DNA of 16,080 bases from an uncultured Ruminococcus sp. (lineage in GTDB: Bacteria; Bacillota; Clostridia; Oscillospirales; Acutalibacteraceae). The notes beneath the pieces were generated by a model. The model was not told the origin of the DNA and made no database searches. It worked only from the letters and a program-made list of their open reading frames with translations. Shown piece by piece: positions 6,870 through 14,535 of this stretch (the first letter of the stretch is position 1; each line of letters starts with the position of its first letter). The stretch is from NCBI GenBank assembly GCA_900554995.1, contig USJJ01000007.1, positions 1 through 16,080 of the forward strand, written 5' to 3'. Both the position numbers and the translations under genes were made by a program.

Positions 6870-7984
6870 TCCCCGTTTGCAAGAATCTTTTCGTACATTT
6901 TTGTCGTATCACAAATATCAAAACCGTTTTGAGCTATGCAGCGGTAATCATTTGTGCGCTCATTATTATCAATAACCTTGAGTATTTTTTTCGACCAGCT
7001 TTCCGCCGATTCGGAAAGAGGCATATAGTAAATATTATTCTGTAATTTAACTTCTTTTGTAATTGTATCCGAAACAACGGCAGGTAAACCGTTTGTCTGT
7101 ACCTCAACCAGAGAAACCGGAAGTCCTTCGTAAAACGACGGCATAACGAAAATGTCCATAGCAGAAAGCAGTTCGTTAACATTGGCGCATACGCCCATAA
7201 AAATTACTGCTTCTTCAAGATTTTTTTCTTTTACGGCTGTCTTTATATCATCAAGCAACGCTCCGCCGCCCACAAGGAGGCATCTGACATTCGGATCAAT
7301 CAAATACGCCTGTTCGACAACATCAATTAAGAATGAATGATTTTTTACGGGTATAAATGTTCCGATATGCCCTATCACCTTTTTATTCTCCAGACCGAGA
7401 GATTGCCGTATTTCACGGCGGACGTCGGCGTTGAATTTGAATTTTTCGGTATCCACACCGTTATTGATCTGTATTACTCTTAATCCGCCGATATCCGTCC
7501 CTCCGAAAAGCCATTCGGCGGCTTTATCGGAACAGGCAAACAGATGAGTTGCCAGCTTCGGCAGTTTCTTTTGATGGCGTTTATGAAGAAAATCATTAAG
7601 GAACTGAAGCCCGCCTTTGTTCGCCATTGAGCTGTGGCTGTGAATTATCCTGATAGGAATCTTTGCCTTAGCCGCTTCCTCCATAGCTATTACATTGGCA
7701 AGCGAATTTGTGTGCATATGAAATGCGGTATAGCGATCTCCGTTTTCTTTCCAGAAATTTTTCCATACCTTTCGGTATTTTATCGGGTTCTTACGCATAT
7801 GAGGGAAATAATAAAACTTTCCGCCGAGCTGAGTGATTTCTTCTTCAAAATCCCCTGCTCGATCTCCATGAACTGCAAAATCAAACTGAATTTTACTGCG
7901 GTCAATCCTGCGGTACAGGTTCATAATAAAAACCTCCATACCGCCACGGTCCATTACTCCTACATAATGTAAAACTCTAATCAC
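6866..7984 (-). CDS. GT4 family glycosyltransferase
   Basis: 372 residues with the GT-B fold pattern of retaining GT4 enzymes. The N-terminal acceptor domain has the glycine-rich GGMEVFIMNLYR (14-25) and HSHSSMA; the C-terminal donor domain has GHIGTFIPVKNH (K214) and SFYEGLPVSLVEV with the EX7E pair E286/E294. It probably adds one sugar to the lipid-linked repeat unit at the inner membrane face. Donor and linkage cannot be inferred. The GTG start at 7984 has GCGAGGA about nine bases upstream, and it begins 16 bases after the GT2 stop. Its stop overlaps the wzy start by four bases, indicating translational coupling. Confidence 0.9.
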   Translation of the reverse strand: MIRVLHYVGVMDRGGMEVFIMNLYRRIDRSKIQFDFAVHGDRAGDFEEEITQLGGKFYYFPHMRKNPIKYRKVWKNFWKENGDRYTAFHMHTNSLANVIAMEEAAKAKIPIRIIHSHSSMANKGGLQFLNDFLHKRHQKKLPKLATHLFACSDKAAEWLFGGTDIGGLRVIQINNGVDTEKFKFNADVRREIRQSLGLENKKVIGHIGTFIPVKNHSFLIDVVEQAYLIDPNVRCLLVGGGALLDDIKTAVKEKNLEEAVIFMGVCANVNELLSAMDIFVMPSFYEGLPVSLVEVQTNGLPAVVSDTITKEVKLQNNIYYMPLSESAESWSKKILKVIDNNERTNDYRCIAQNGFDICDTTKMYEKILANGE

Positions 7985-8000
7985 GCTTTTTTTCCTCGCT

Positions 8001-8933
8001 TTAAATCCTGAATCCGACCGACTTCTTCGTCACGAATCTGTATCCCAGATAGCAAAGATATCTGAAGAAGAGCCACGGCGAAACCTTGTTGCTGCAACAA
8101 TTCTTTAAGCCGTCCGACAGTCGGTGCTTTTTTATTGAATTGCGAAATCGCTCCAACGCAAAATACTGATAAACCTTTTTTCTCTGCTTCGGCGGGAGTT
8201 TTTCGATCCTGTCGGCAAATTTACCGAGATAAAAATTATCCAACCTTATCATATCTTCATACGGAGTGGCTTTTCCAACACGGTTTTCATAATGAATCAC
8301 AAGGGTTATCTCATCAACAAACGCAAGTTTGCATCTTTCCAAAAGTCTTGCAAGAAATTCGATATCCTGATTTCTCCAAAAATCCTCGTCGAATCCGCCG
8401 ATTTGCTTTGCCAATGAGGATCTTACAAACAGATTCGATCCCGGGCAGAAATACAAGGAGCGGATCAAAGCCTCAAAATAAAGCTCGCCCGTTTTTTTCT
8501 CTCCGCAATAATCCTTAGCGCCGTTTTCCTTCAGCTTAACATAATTGCTGTAACACGCACCCCAGGAATCATCCAAACTTTCCATTTTATTCACGAAAAG
8601 CTCAATCCTATTTGGAAGCATCTCGTCGTCATCGTCAAGAAAACAAAGATACTTGCCCGTCGATCTTGCAATTCCCGTGTTTCTCGCCGCCGATCCGTTC
8701 TTGTTTTTTTCGTGGCGAAGATATATTACTTCTGCGTTGTCTGCATACTCCGACATTGTTTTTTCGGTTTCCGCCCTGTCCTTTGTATCGGGATTGTTAT
8801 CATCAATAATAATGACCTCTATCGGGCGGTAGGTCTGCCGCAGAACACTGTCCAGCGCACGCTTTAAATAGTCGGGGCGTCCGTATGTCGGTATTATAAC
8901 GGAGACAAGGCACTTGTTGCTTTCGTCGCTCAT
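8001..8933 (-). CDS. GT2 family glycosyltransferase
   Basis: 310 residues with a GT-A domain in the first ~210. VSVIIPTYGRPDYLKRALDS (10-29) and VIIIDD (~40-45) are the nucleotide-binding strands. FLDDDDE (98-104) holds the DXD metal site, and NQDIEF (188-193) fits the catalytic-base region. No membrane helix is obvious; the basic C-terminus may hold it at the membrane. It probably extends the repeat unit; donor unknown. The ATG at 8933 is preceded by GGAG at eight bases, inside the end of the dehydrogenase gene (stop at 8935), so the two are tightly coupled. Confidence 0.92.
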   Translation of the reverse strand: MSDESNKCLVSVIIPTYGRPDYLKRALDSVLRQTYRPIEVIIIDDNNPDTKDRAETEKTMSEYADNAEVIYLRHEKNKNGSAARNTGIARSTGKYLCFLDDDDEMLPNRIELFVNKMESLDDSWGACYSNYVKLKENGAKDYCGEKKTGELYFEALIRSLYFCPGSNLFVRSSLAKQIGGFDEDFWRNQDIEFLARLLERCKLAFVDEITLVIHYENRVGKATPYEDMIRLDNFYLGKFADRIEKLPPKQRKKVYQYFALERFRNSIKKHRLSDGLKNCCSNKVSPWLFFRYLCYLGYRFVTKKSVGFRI

Positions 8934-8934
8934 A

Positions 8935-10257
8935 TTATAATCTCCAATATGTCAAACCGGATTCTTTGAGATCCTTTACTCTGTATATTCCCTTAACGTC
9001 AAGCAATACCTTTTCGCTGTCATTTCCGTCTCTGTACAAAGCCTTGATGTCATCAAGCGACAGCTTCTTAAACTCATTGTGAGCAACGGCAATAATAACA
9101 CAATCGGCGCCGCTCACCTGCTCAAGCGGAGTGAGCTTCACACCGTACTCTCTTTCGGCGTCCCTGTCACTTGCCCACGGATCAACTACAATCGGATTGA
9201 TTCCGTATTCGTTCATACGTTTTATTATATCGTCAACCTTGCTGTTCCTCGTGTCGGGACAGTTCTCCTTAAAGGTTAGTCCGAGAATAACAACCTTTGA
9301 CTTTTTCGGAGCCTGTCCGACGCTTATCATCTGCTTGATAGCGGCATCGGCAATGTATCTACCCATACTGTCGTTGACGATTCTGCCGTTGAGAATAATC
9401 TGGCTGTGATAACCGAGCTTTTCCGCCTCATAAGTGAAGTAGTACGGGTCAACGCCGATGCAGTGTCCGCCGACTAAGCCGGGTCTGAATCCGAGCGCAT
9501 TCCACTTGGTATTCATACCGTCAACAACCTCGTTTGTGTCAATGCCCATTCTGTCAAAGACCATTGCAAGCTCGTTCATGAAAGCGATATTGATATCTCT
9601 CTGACTGTTCTCGACAACCTTAACCGCCTCGGCTGTTTTTATCGACGAAACGGGATGTGTGCCGACCTCGATAACAAGATTGTATACATTCTTTATTTCC
9701 TCAAGGCTTTCTTCGTCCATACCCGAAACAATCTTATGTATATTTTCCAATCTGTGAACCTTGTCACCCGGATTGATTCTTTCGGGAGAATAGCCTATTT
9801 TAAAATCGACTCCGCATTTCAGTCCCGATTCCTCCTCAAGTATAGGAACGCAGACGTCCTCCGTAACACCCGGGTAAACCGTGGATTCGTAAACAACAAT
9901 TGAACCTTTTGTAAGATTTCTTCCTACAATTCTGCTTGCACCGATAACAGGTGACAGGTCGGGAGTATGATCTGTATTAACGGGCGTCGGAACGGCAACA
10001 ATATGGAATCTTGCCTCCTGCAGGCGCTTTTCGTCCGCAGTAAAATCAACGCTCGTGTTTTTGATTACATCGTTTCCGACCTCGTGCGTCGGATCAATTC
10101 CGCTTTTATAAAGCTCAATTTTTTCCTTATTCAGGTCAAAGCCTATAACCTTTACGCCCTTGCCTGCAAAAGCGACCGCAATCGGCATACCGACGTATCC
10201 GAGTCCTACAAGAGAGAGCTTTTCCTCTCCGCTGCAAATTTTTTCATACAGAGACAT
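8935..10257 (-). CDS. UDP-N-acetylhexosamine 6-dehydrogenase (WbpO/TviB-type nucleotide sugar dehydrogenase)
   Basis: About 440 residues. It oxidises C6 of a UDP-hexose twice with NAD+ to give a UDP-uronic acid. Seen: GLGYVG (18-23) in the N-terminal Rossmann domain, YESTVYPG (~123-130), GYSPERINPGD, the central helix AVKVVENSQRDINIAFMNEL with K213 and N217, and the catalytic Cys C266 in GLVGGHCIGVDPYYF. The C-terminal NAD-dependent domain has LGLTFKENCPDTRNSKV. The VGGHCIGVDPYY and FKENCPDTRNSKV forms are those of UDP-GalNAc/GlcNAc dehydrogenases (WbpO, TviB, WbpA-like) rather than UDP-glucose dehydrogenase. The start is set by AGGAGG at 10269-10264: the ATG at 10263 touches it, the ATG at 10257 is six bases away. 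A longer frame to 10284 has no better site. The polymer therefore probably contains an N-acetylhexosaminuronic acid. Confidence 0.9.
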   Translation of the reverse strand: MSLYEKICSGEEKLSLVGLGYVGMPIAVAFAGKGVKVIGFDLNKEKIELYKSGIDPTHEVGNDVIKNTSVDFTADEKRLQEARFHIVAVPTPVNTDHTPDLSPVIGASRIVGRNLTKGSIVVYESTVYPGVTEDVCVPILEEESGLKCGVDFKIGYSPERINPGDKVHRLENIHKIVSGMDEESLEEIKNVYNLVIEVGTHPVSSIKTAEAVKVVENSQRDINIAFMNELAMVFDRMGIDTNEVVDGMNTKWNALGFRPGLVGGHCIGVDPYYFTYEAEKLGYHSQIILNGRIVNDSMGRYIADAAIKQMISVGQAPKKSKVVILGLTFKENCPDTRNSKVDDIIKRMNEYGINPIVVDPWASDRDAEREYGVKLTPLEQVSGADCVIIAVAHNEFKKLSLDDIKALYRDGNDSEKVLLDVKGIYRVKDLKESGLTYWRL

Positions 10258-10263
10258 ATTCAT

Positions 10264-10269
10264 CCTCCT
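10264..10269 (-). promoter_or_regulatory. Consensus ribosome binding site of the dehydrogenase gene
   Basis: AGGAGG on the minus strand, the only full-consensus site noticed in the operon. It excludes the upstream in-frame ATG at 10284 and the touching ATG at 10263, and points to the ATG at 10257 (six-base spacer). Confidence 0.8.
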
Positions 10270-10299
10270 ATAATTACTGTTCAAAGCAGTATTTTATTT

Positions 10300-11451
10300 T
10301 TATACATTCAAAACCTCGGCATAGATTTTTCTAATCTCTTTTTCAACAACAGCTATATCAAATTCCTTGATCTTTTCAAGATTGTATCGGCTCATTTCGC
10401 CGCACAACCGTGAGCTGCCGCAGAGAATGTCCAACGCCTGCGCAAATCCGTCAGCGTCCGTCGGTTCACGCAGAAATCCGCCCTTGTTCAAATCGGTGTT
10501 TCCACGGATCTTACTTGCAACACACGGCAGTCCGCAAGCCATTGCCTCCATCATTGAGCGGGGCAGTCCCTCCTGAACGGTGGTAAAGAGGAACAGATCG
10601 GATATCTTCATAAGCTCCTTGACATCTTTCCTGAATCCGAGGAAATGAATCCTGTCGGCAACTCCGTTTTCGTCGGCAAGCCTTTTCAGGTTTTCCTCTT
10701 CGGGACCCTCTCCGCAAATCAAATAGTGAATATTTTCGCTGTCTGCTTTTGCGACCGCCCTGATTGCGGTTTCATAATTTTTCCTTGCAACAAGGTCTCC
10801 CGCAGATACACAGACGAAATCGGAATCGTTAAGCCCCAATTCACTTCTCTTTTCTTTTTTATCCACCGAGATGTTGTCAAAATCATTCAGATTGATTCCG
10901 ACCCCGTGAACCTTGTAAACCTTTCCGCCCTTTTTCAGTCTGAATTTTTGAGCGGCCTGAAAATCTTCCTCGTTCATTGTTATGATTGCATCGGTCCAAT
11001 GAGCCATTATCTGCTCCGCCCATTTCAAAACCGTCCTGTTAAAAAGCGGCGCGCCTCGGTAAAAATGAAATCCGTGAGCGGTATATATAATCTTTTTAAC
11101 ATTGTACTTTTTACCGACAAGTCTGCCTATCATTCCGCCGATCGGCGTATTGCAATGTATTACCTCAATTGAATTTTCATTAACAATCTTCTTGAGATTG
11201 TCATAAGCGATTTTATTGTCGGCAAAAGCAGTTATGCTTCTGTAACTGTGCGAATCGTACATTTTTACGGGGAGCTCGCAGGTAAGAGATTCGGGGTTCT
11301 CCCTGTTTGTTCCGAAGAACACATCGTACCCCATATCCAGCGCCGCTTTCAGGCAAGGACGTGAAACATTTGTCAGCTTCACTTCTTCCCTGCTGTTCTG
11401 TTCCTCGGGAGTAGGCTTTGTACTGTTAGACAAAAAAACATATCCCGCCAT
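10300..11451 (-). CDS. GT4 family glycosyltransferase (EpsD-like)
   Basis: 383 residues, GT-B fold. YTAHGFHFYRGAPLFNRT (~123-140) with TDAIITMNEEDF (~153-164) is the pattern of EpsD-type exopolysaccharide glycosyltransferases. AGDLVARKNYETAI (K224) and VQEGLPRSMMEAMACG with E294/E302 form the donor-binding EX7E region. It likely adds the second or a later sugar to the undecaprenyl-linked primer; the donor is not readable. The ATG at 11451 has GAGG six bases upstream. It lies 14 bases after the ATP-grasp gene and 42 bases before the dehydrogenase, the largest gap inside the operon, where I see no promoter or hairpin. Confidence 0.9.
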   Translation of the reverse strand: MAGYVFLSNSTKPTPEEQNSREEVKLTNVSRPCLKAALDMGYDVFFGTNRENPESLTCELPVKMYDSHSYRSITAFADNKIAYDNLKKIVNENSIEVIHCNTPIGGMIGRLVGKKYNVKKIIYTAHGFHFYRGAPLFNRTVLKWAEQIMAHWTDAIITMNEEDFQAAQKFRLKKGGKVYKVHGVGINLNDFDNISVDKKEKRSELGLNDSDFVCVSAGDLVARKNYETAIRAVAKADSENIHYLICGEGPEEENLKRLADENGVADRIHFLGFRKDVKELMKISDLFLFTTVQEGLPRSMMEAMACGLPCVASKIRGNTDLNKGGFLREPTDADGFAQALDILCGSSRLCGEMSRYNLEKIKEFDIAVVEKEIRKIYAEVLNV

Positions 11452-11465
11452 TTCACACCTCTTAA

Positions 11466-12665
11466 TTATTCGACCTCAAATTTAACCTTTGATATTCCCT
11501 CTTCTGCGGCACGAACCGCATCATTCTCATTTTCGCCCTGAGCAATGACAAAACCTACTCTGTCACCGCTGTTTCTGATTCCGTCGATTTTCTCTCCGAC
11601 GCCGTGCACAATTGACACCTGTGTAACACCGGGAACATTTTCGGCACGGTCAATTCCGTCAATGCTCTTTATAACGCCGCTCTCCAGAGGGAAGTATCGA
11701 ATTGCCGATCCCTTATTGAACTTCTGTTCAACATCGGCGGTATTACCCATTGCAATATTAATGCAGCATTCCACCATATCGACTCCGGTTGAAAGCGGAG
11801 TAAGATGAGTGGTTATATTATCCCCTCCGAGTCTTGCTCCGAGTTCTATAATCTTCGGTCCGTCCTTTGTTATTTTAATCTCCGTGTGAGCGGGACCGTT
11901 TTCTATTCCGATTGCGCGGTTTGCATCTACGGTTATCTGTCTGATCTTTTCTTTCACCTCATCCGGCAGTGCACTCGGCTGTGAATGTCCCATCTCCACA
12001 AAGAACGGAGCTCCTGTTGTGAGCTTATCCGTTATCTGAATGACGTGGCAAACGCCGTCAATGCTCAGACTTTCAACGCTTACCTCATCGCCGTCCATAT
12101 ATTCTTCAACCATCAAATCTCCGCTTCTCGAAGATTTCTTGCTGTAATCATAAGCCTTGTCTATCGTTTCATTTTCAAAATCCGACAGCAAATCAATTCC
12201 TCGGCTGCCCGAGTTATCGGCAGGCTTTACAATACATCTGTATCCGGCCGCTTTGATCCTCTCGACTGCCGAGTAATATTCTTCCCTTGAATTAACACGG
12301 TAAAAGGTCGGAATAGGAACACCGTGTTTCAAAAGCGTCGCTCTCATTTCCCCCTTATCGGTTGCTTTCACGGCTGTTTCTTCGGAAATTCCGACAAGAT
12401 TCATTTCCTTTGCAACCGCCGCAACGGCTCGCATCGGCATATCCGACGCCAATGTCATTACGCCGTCAACCCTGTTTCTATTTGCAGCGTCAACCACGGC
12501 AGGAACATCTATTGTGCTTATCACTTCTTTTATAACTCCGTCCTCGGAAAAACCGATTGCATTCGGATTCATATCGACGGCGACCACCTGTAAGCCCATT
12601 TCCTTGGCTTTTCTTATTGCAGGAAGCTGTAAAATGCTTGCTCCGAGAATCATTATTCTTTTCAT
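11466..12665 (-). CDS. ATP-grasp carboxylate-amine ligase
   Basis: 399 residues. ILGASILQLPAIRKAKEMG (6-24) forms the N-terminal nucleotide-fold domain. The ATP-grasp core has K104 (ATDKGEMR), IVKPADNSGSRG (145-156) with K147, MVEEYMDGDEVSVESL (185-200), TEIK with E263 and IELGARLGGDN (273-283), carrying the metal- and phosphate-binding Glu and Arg. It belongs with PurK/CarB-like and L-amino-acid ligases, which activate a carboxylate as acyl-phosphate for attack by an amine. Placed second in the operon, between the initiating transferase and the glycosyltransferases, it may amidate a uronic acid or attach an amino acid to the glycan. That is inference from context. Only two bases separate it from the previous gene. 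A weak AAGGAA lies ~14 bases upstream, so coupling is likely. Confidence 0.85.
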   Translation of the reverse strand: MKRIMILGASILQLPAIRKAKEMGLQVVAVDMNPNAIGFSEDGVIKEVISTIDVPAVVDAANRNRVDGVMTLASDMPMRAVAAVAKEMNLVGISEETAVKATDKGEMRATLLKHGVPIPTFYRVNSREEYYSAVERIKAAGYRCIVKPADNSGSRGIDLLSDFENETIDKAYDYSKKSSRSGDLMVEEYMDGDEVSVESLSIDGVCHVIQITDKLTTGAPFFVEMGHSQPSALPDEVKEKIRQITVDANRAIGIENGPAHTEIKITKDGPKIIELGARLGGDNITTHLTPLSTGVDMVECCINIAMGNTADVEQKFNKGSAIRYFPLESGVIKSIDGIDRAENVPGVTQVSIVHGVGEKIDGIRNSGDRVGFVIAQGENENDAVRAAEEGISKVKFEVE

Positions 12666-12667
12666 AC

Positions 12668-13357
12668 TTAATTTATCAATTCCTTTTCTTCGGGATCTTT
12701 CTGACTGTCTTTTAAAATATATGTATCCGCAGAATTTGATTCGGTTCGATTCACATTCTTGTGCTTGAGCACCGTAACCAAAGACATAAAAATTATCTTT
12801 ATATCAAACCACAGTGACAGATGCTCTGCATAATAAACATCATTCTTCAGTTTTTCCTTTGTAAGAACGGAATTTCTGTTAATCGCCTGGTTGTAGCCCG
12901 TTACCCCGGGACGAACAGTCAATATGATCTTCTCCTCTTCCGTGTATTTATCAAGATACATCGGCGTATCGGGTCTCGGTCCGATGAAACTCATTTCCCC
13001 CTTTAGGATGTTAATCACCTGAGGAAGCTCGTCAATGCTTGTCTTTCTCGCAAATTTCCCGAATTTTGTAACACGGGGATCATCGTCTCCGTTGTAGGTT
13101 GATCCGTCGGCAAGCCGTATATCCGGGGAATTTTCTTTCATAGAACGTAGCTTATACATCTTGAATATTTTACCGAACTGTCCGATCCTGTCCGCCTTAT
13201 AAAATACCGATCCGCCGTCCTCTGATTTTATAAAAACGGTTGAAACCGCAATCACAAGACCTATCGGTATCATCAATATAAGAGAGCACACAATGTCAAA
13301 TGTCCGTTTAACAAAACGGTATGCCGGACTTCCCGACGCTTTCAAATCACTAAACAC
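12668..13357 (-). CDS. Initiating phosphoglycosyl transferase (bacterial sugar transferase, small monotopic type)
   Basis: 229 residues, the short form of the family (PglC/EpsL-like) without the extra N-terminal helices of WbaP. It moves a sugar phosphate from a UDP-sugar to undecaprenyl phosphate, starting the repeat unit. Seen: KRTFDIVCSLILMIPIGLV (18-36), a re-entrant membrane helix with its Pro; FYKADRIGQFGKIFKMYKLR (52-71); the catalytic Asp-Glu pair D109-E110 in KTSIDELPQ; GEMSFIGPRPD (120-130); RPGVTGYNQ. The GTG start at 13357 has GGAG ten bases upstream. It is the first gene after a strong promoter, the usual place in a Wzx/Wzy locus. The first sugar cannot be told from the sequence. 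Confidence 0.93.
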   Translation of the reverse strand: MFSDLKASGSPAYRFVKRTFDIVCSLILMIPIGLVIAVSTVFIKSEDGGSVFYKADRIGQFGKIFKMYKLRSMKENSPDIRLADGSTYNGDDDPRVTKFGKFARKTSIDELPQVINILKGEMSFIGPRPDTPMYLDKYTEEEKIILTVRPGVTGYNQAINRNSVLTKEKLKNDVYYAEHLSLWFDIKIIFMSLVTVLKHKNVNRTESNSADTYILKDSQKDPEEKELIN

Positions 13358-13417
13358 TTCTTACCAGCTCCAAATATTTCAAATCCTTTTTTGATTAATA
13401 ATAAACCTATATATTTT

Positions 13418-13446
13418 ATTATATTATAAACTGCCCTGTTAGTCAA
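13418..13446 (-). promoter_or_regulatory. Sigma-A promoter of the polysaccharide operon
   Basis: On the minus strand TTGACT (13446-13441) is followed after exactly 17 bases by TATAAT (13423-13418). A second TATAAT overlaps it (13428-13423) but with a 12-base spacer, so only the first fits. Transcription would start near 13411, giving a leader of ~54 bases to the GTG at 13357. I see no attenuator hairpin in the leader. Confidence 0.75.
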
Positions 13447-13539
13447 TACAATGTGTGTTGTATGTTAACGAAAAATGTCGGCAGAGCCTATGCTTTTTCA
13501 ATGCTTGCCGCTGTAAAATCTGCCTCAAAAATACAAAAC

Positions 13540-13571
13540 CCCGACAGCCTGCACTCATACAAACTGTCGGG
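13540..13571 (-). terminator. Rho-independent terminator of the GH16 gene
   Basis: An 8-bp stem (CCCGACAG, 13540-13547, with CTGTCGGG, 13564-13571) and a 16-base loop, 10 bases beyond the GH16 stop. On the minus strand it is followed by GTTTTGTATTTTTG. It separates the glucanase transcript from the operon promoter downstream. Confidence 0.7.
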
Positions 13572-13581
13572 AAATACATAC

Positions 13582-14445
13582 TTAATTCAGCAAATCATTG
13601 TACTGATAAGCTCTTACATAGTCTACAATATAATCCGCCGGAGCGCTGTCGGAATCTCTGTCCAAGGGAACTGCGTTCTCGCCCCACATCTCAACCGAGA
13701 GAATAAGGTAGAGCGGATTTTGACATACCCCGCCGGCATTTGAGCGACAGTATTCCTTGCCGTTGACATAGAAAATATACTCGTTTTCGTTCCATTCCAA
13801 GCCGCATGTATTGAACTCCTCATACGGATTGTTACCGATGACATATGCCTTCTTCGCTTTGCCGGTCTGATGAGCTTCGTCATAGCCGTCCCAATGAAGA
13901 TTGCTCTGAATGACATTTGAGATACGTTTTCCGTAGCTGAAGCTTTCCATTATATCAACCTCTGTGCCGTCACGACCCGAGCCGTCAACCGTGTAAACAT
14001 TTTCATTCATCATCCAGAACGCGCTCCAGATATCGGCACCCTTGGGAAGAATACAGCGACATTCAAAATAGCCAAACTTTTGCGAAAAGCCGTTTGGCGC
14101 ATCGGAATCGGTATCGAGACCTGCCGTGTACCAGCCTGCACCCGTGCCGCCCATACCGTCGGGTAGATATCTAAGCGGAATAATGAGATTCCCGTTCTCG
14201 GTATAAGCCATATAATTGTTCCAATATGAGCCTTTGCGAACTGATGATTTGTCACCATAGGTATAGTGTCCCGACCAAACACTGCGGTCAAGCTCGTTCT
14301 CAAATTCATCCTCAAAGGTGAGCGTAAATTTTGACATATCAACCTTTTTTGTCGGATTTGGGATTGTCGGCTGATTGACTGCAAAGGCTATCAGTGAAAT
14401 CAGCGTAATTACACCCGAAAGAAGTTTGCACAACAATGCTTTCAT
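13582..14445 (-). CDS. Secreted GH16 family glycoside hydrolase (beta-glucanase/laminarinase-like)
   Basis: About 287 residues from the ATG at 14445, chosen because AGGA lies nine bases upstream and a signal peptide (basic MKALLCK, then a hydrophobic run to ~residue 23) begins there. A longer frame to 14496 has no site. The catalytic motif EVDIMES (162-168) gives nucleophile E162, D164 and acid/base E167 in the ExDxxE form. FEDEFE near the N-terminus, GYFECRCILPKGADIWSAFW (125-144), and WNENEYIFYVNG (218-229) match the GH16 sandwich. No lipobox or cell-wall anchor is seen, so it is probably released. It would cut beta-1,3/1,4-type glucans or galactans. It is transcribed separately but lies directly upstream of the polysaccharide operon in the same direction, so it could process the locus's own polymer or act on dietary or host glycans. 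Confidence 0.92.
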   Translation of the reverse strand: MKALLCKLLSGVITLISLIAFAVNQPTIPNPTKKVDMSKFTLTFEDEFENELDRSVWSGHYTYGDKSSVRKGSYWNNYMAYTENGNLIIPLRYLPDGMGGTGAGWYTAGLDTDSDAPNGFSQKFGYFECRCILPKGADIWSAFWMMNENVYTVDGSGRDGTEVDIMESFSYGKRISNVIQSNLHWDGYDEAHQTGKAKKAYVIGNNPYEEFNTCGLEWNENEYIFYVNGKEYCRSNAGGVCQNPLYLILSVEMWGENAVPLDRDSDSAPADYIVDYVRAYQYNDLLN

Positions 14446-14466
14446 AGAAATTAGTCCTTTTCTTTT

Positions 14467-14493
14467 ATTATACCATATTTTTTTCCTTTTCAA
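14467..14493 (-). promoter_or_regulatory. Probable promoter of the GH16 gene
   Basis: Minus strand: TTGAAA (14493-14488), a short 15-base spacer, then TATAAT (14472-14467) preceded by TGG, an extended -10. The predicted start (~14460) leaves a leader of only ~15 bases that just contains the AGGA site. Confidence 0.55.
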
Positions 14494-14503
14494 CATAAAA
14501 AAA

Positions 14504-14526
14504 GAATCCGTCCAAATGACGGATTC
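14504..14526 (-). terminator. Rho-independent terminator of the papain-like protein gene
   Basis: A perfect 9-bp stem (GAATCCGTC, 14504-14512, with GACGGATTC, 14518-14526) and a five-base loop. It is followed on the minus strand by seven T residues and lies 9 bases after the stop of the gene ending at 14536. Confidence 0.9.
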
Positions 14527-14535
14527 CGATTATTA

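Noticed and set aside
10645..11172. Long + strand frame of 175 codons
   Set aside because: It lies antisense within the GT4 gene, has no recognisable domain, and the minus-strand frame carries full family motifs.
13423..13446. Alternative promoter pairing using the upper TATAAT
   Set aside because: Its spacer to TTGACT is only 12 bases; the lower TATAAT gives the standard 17.
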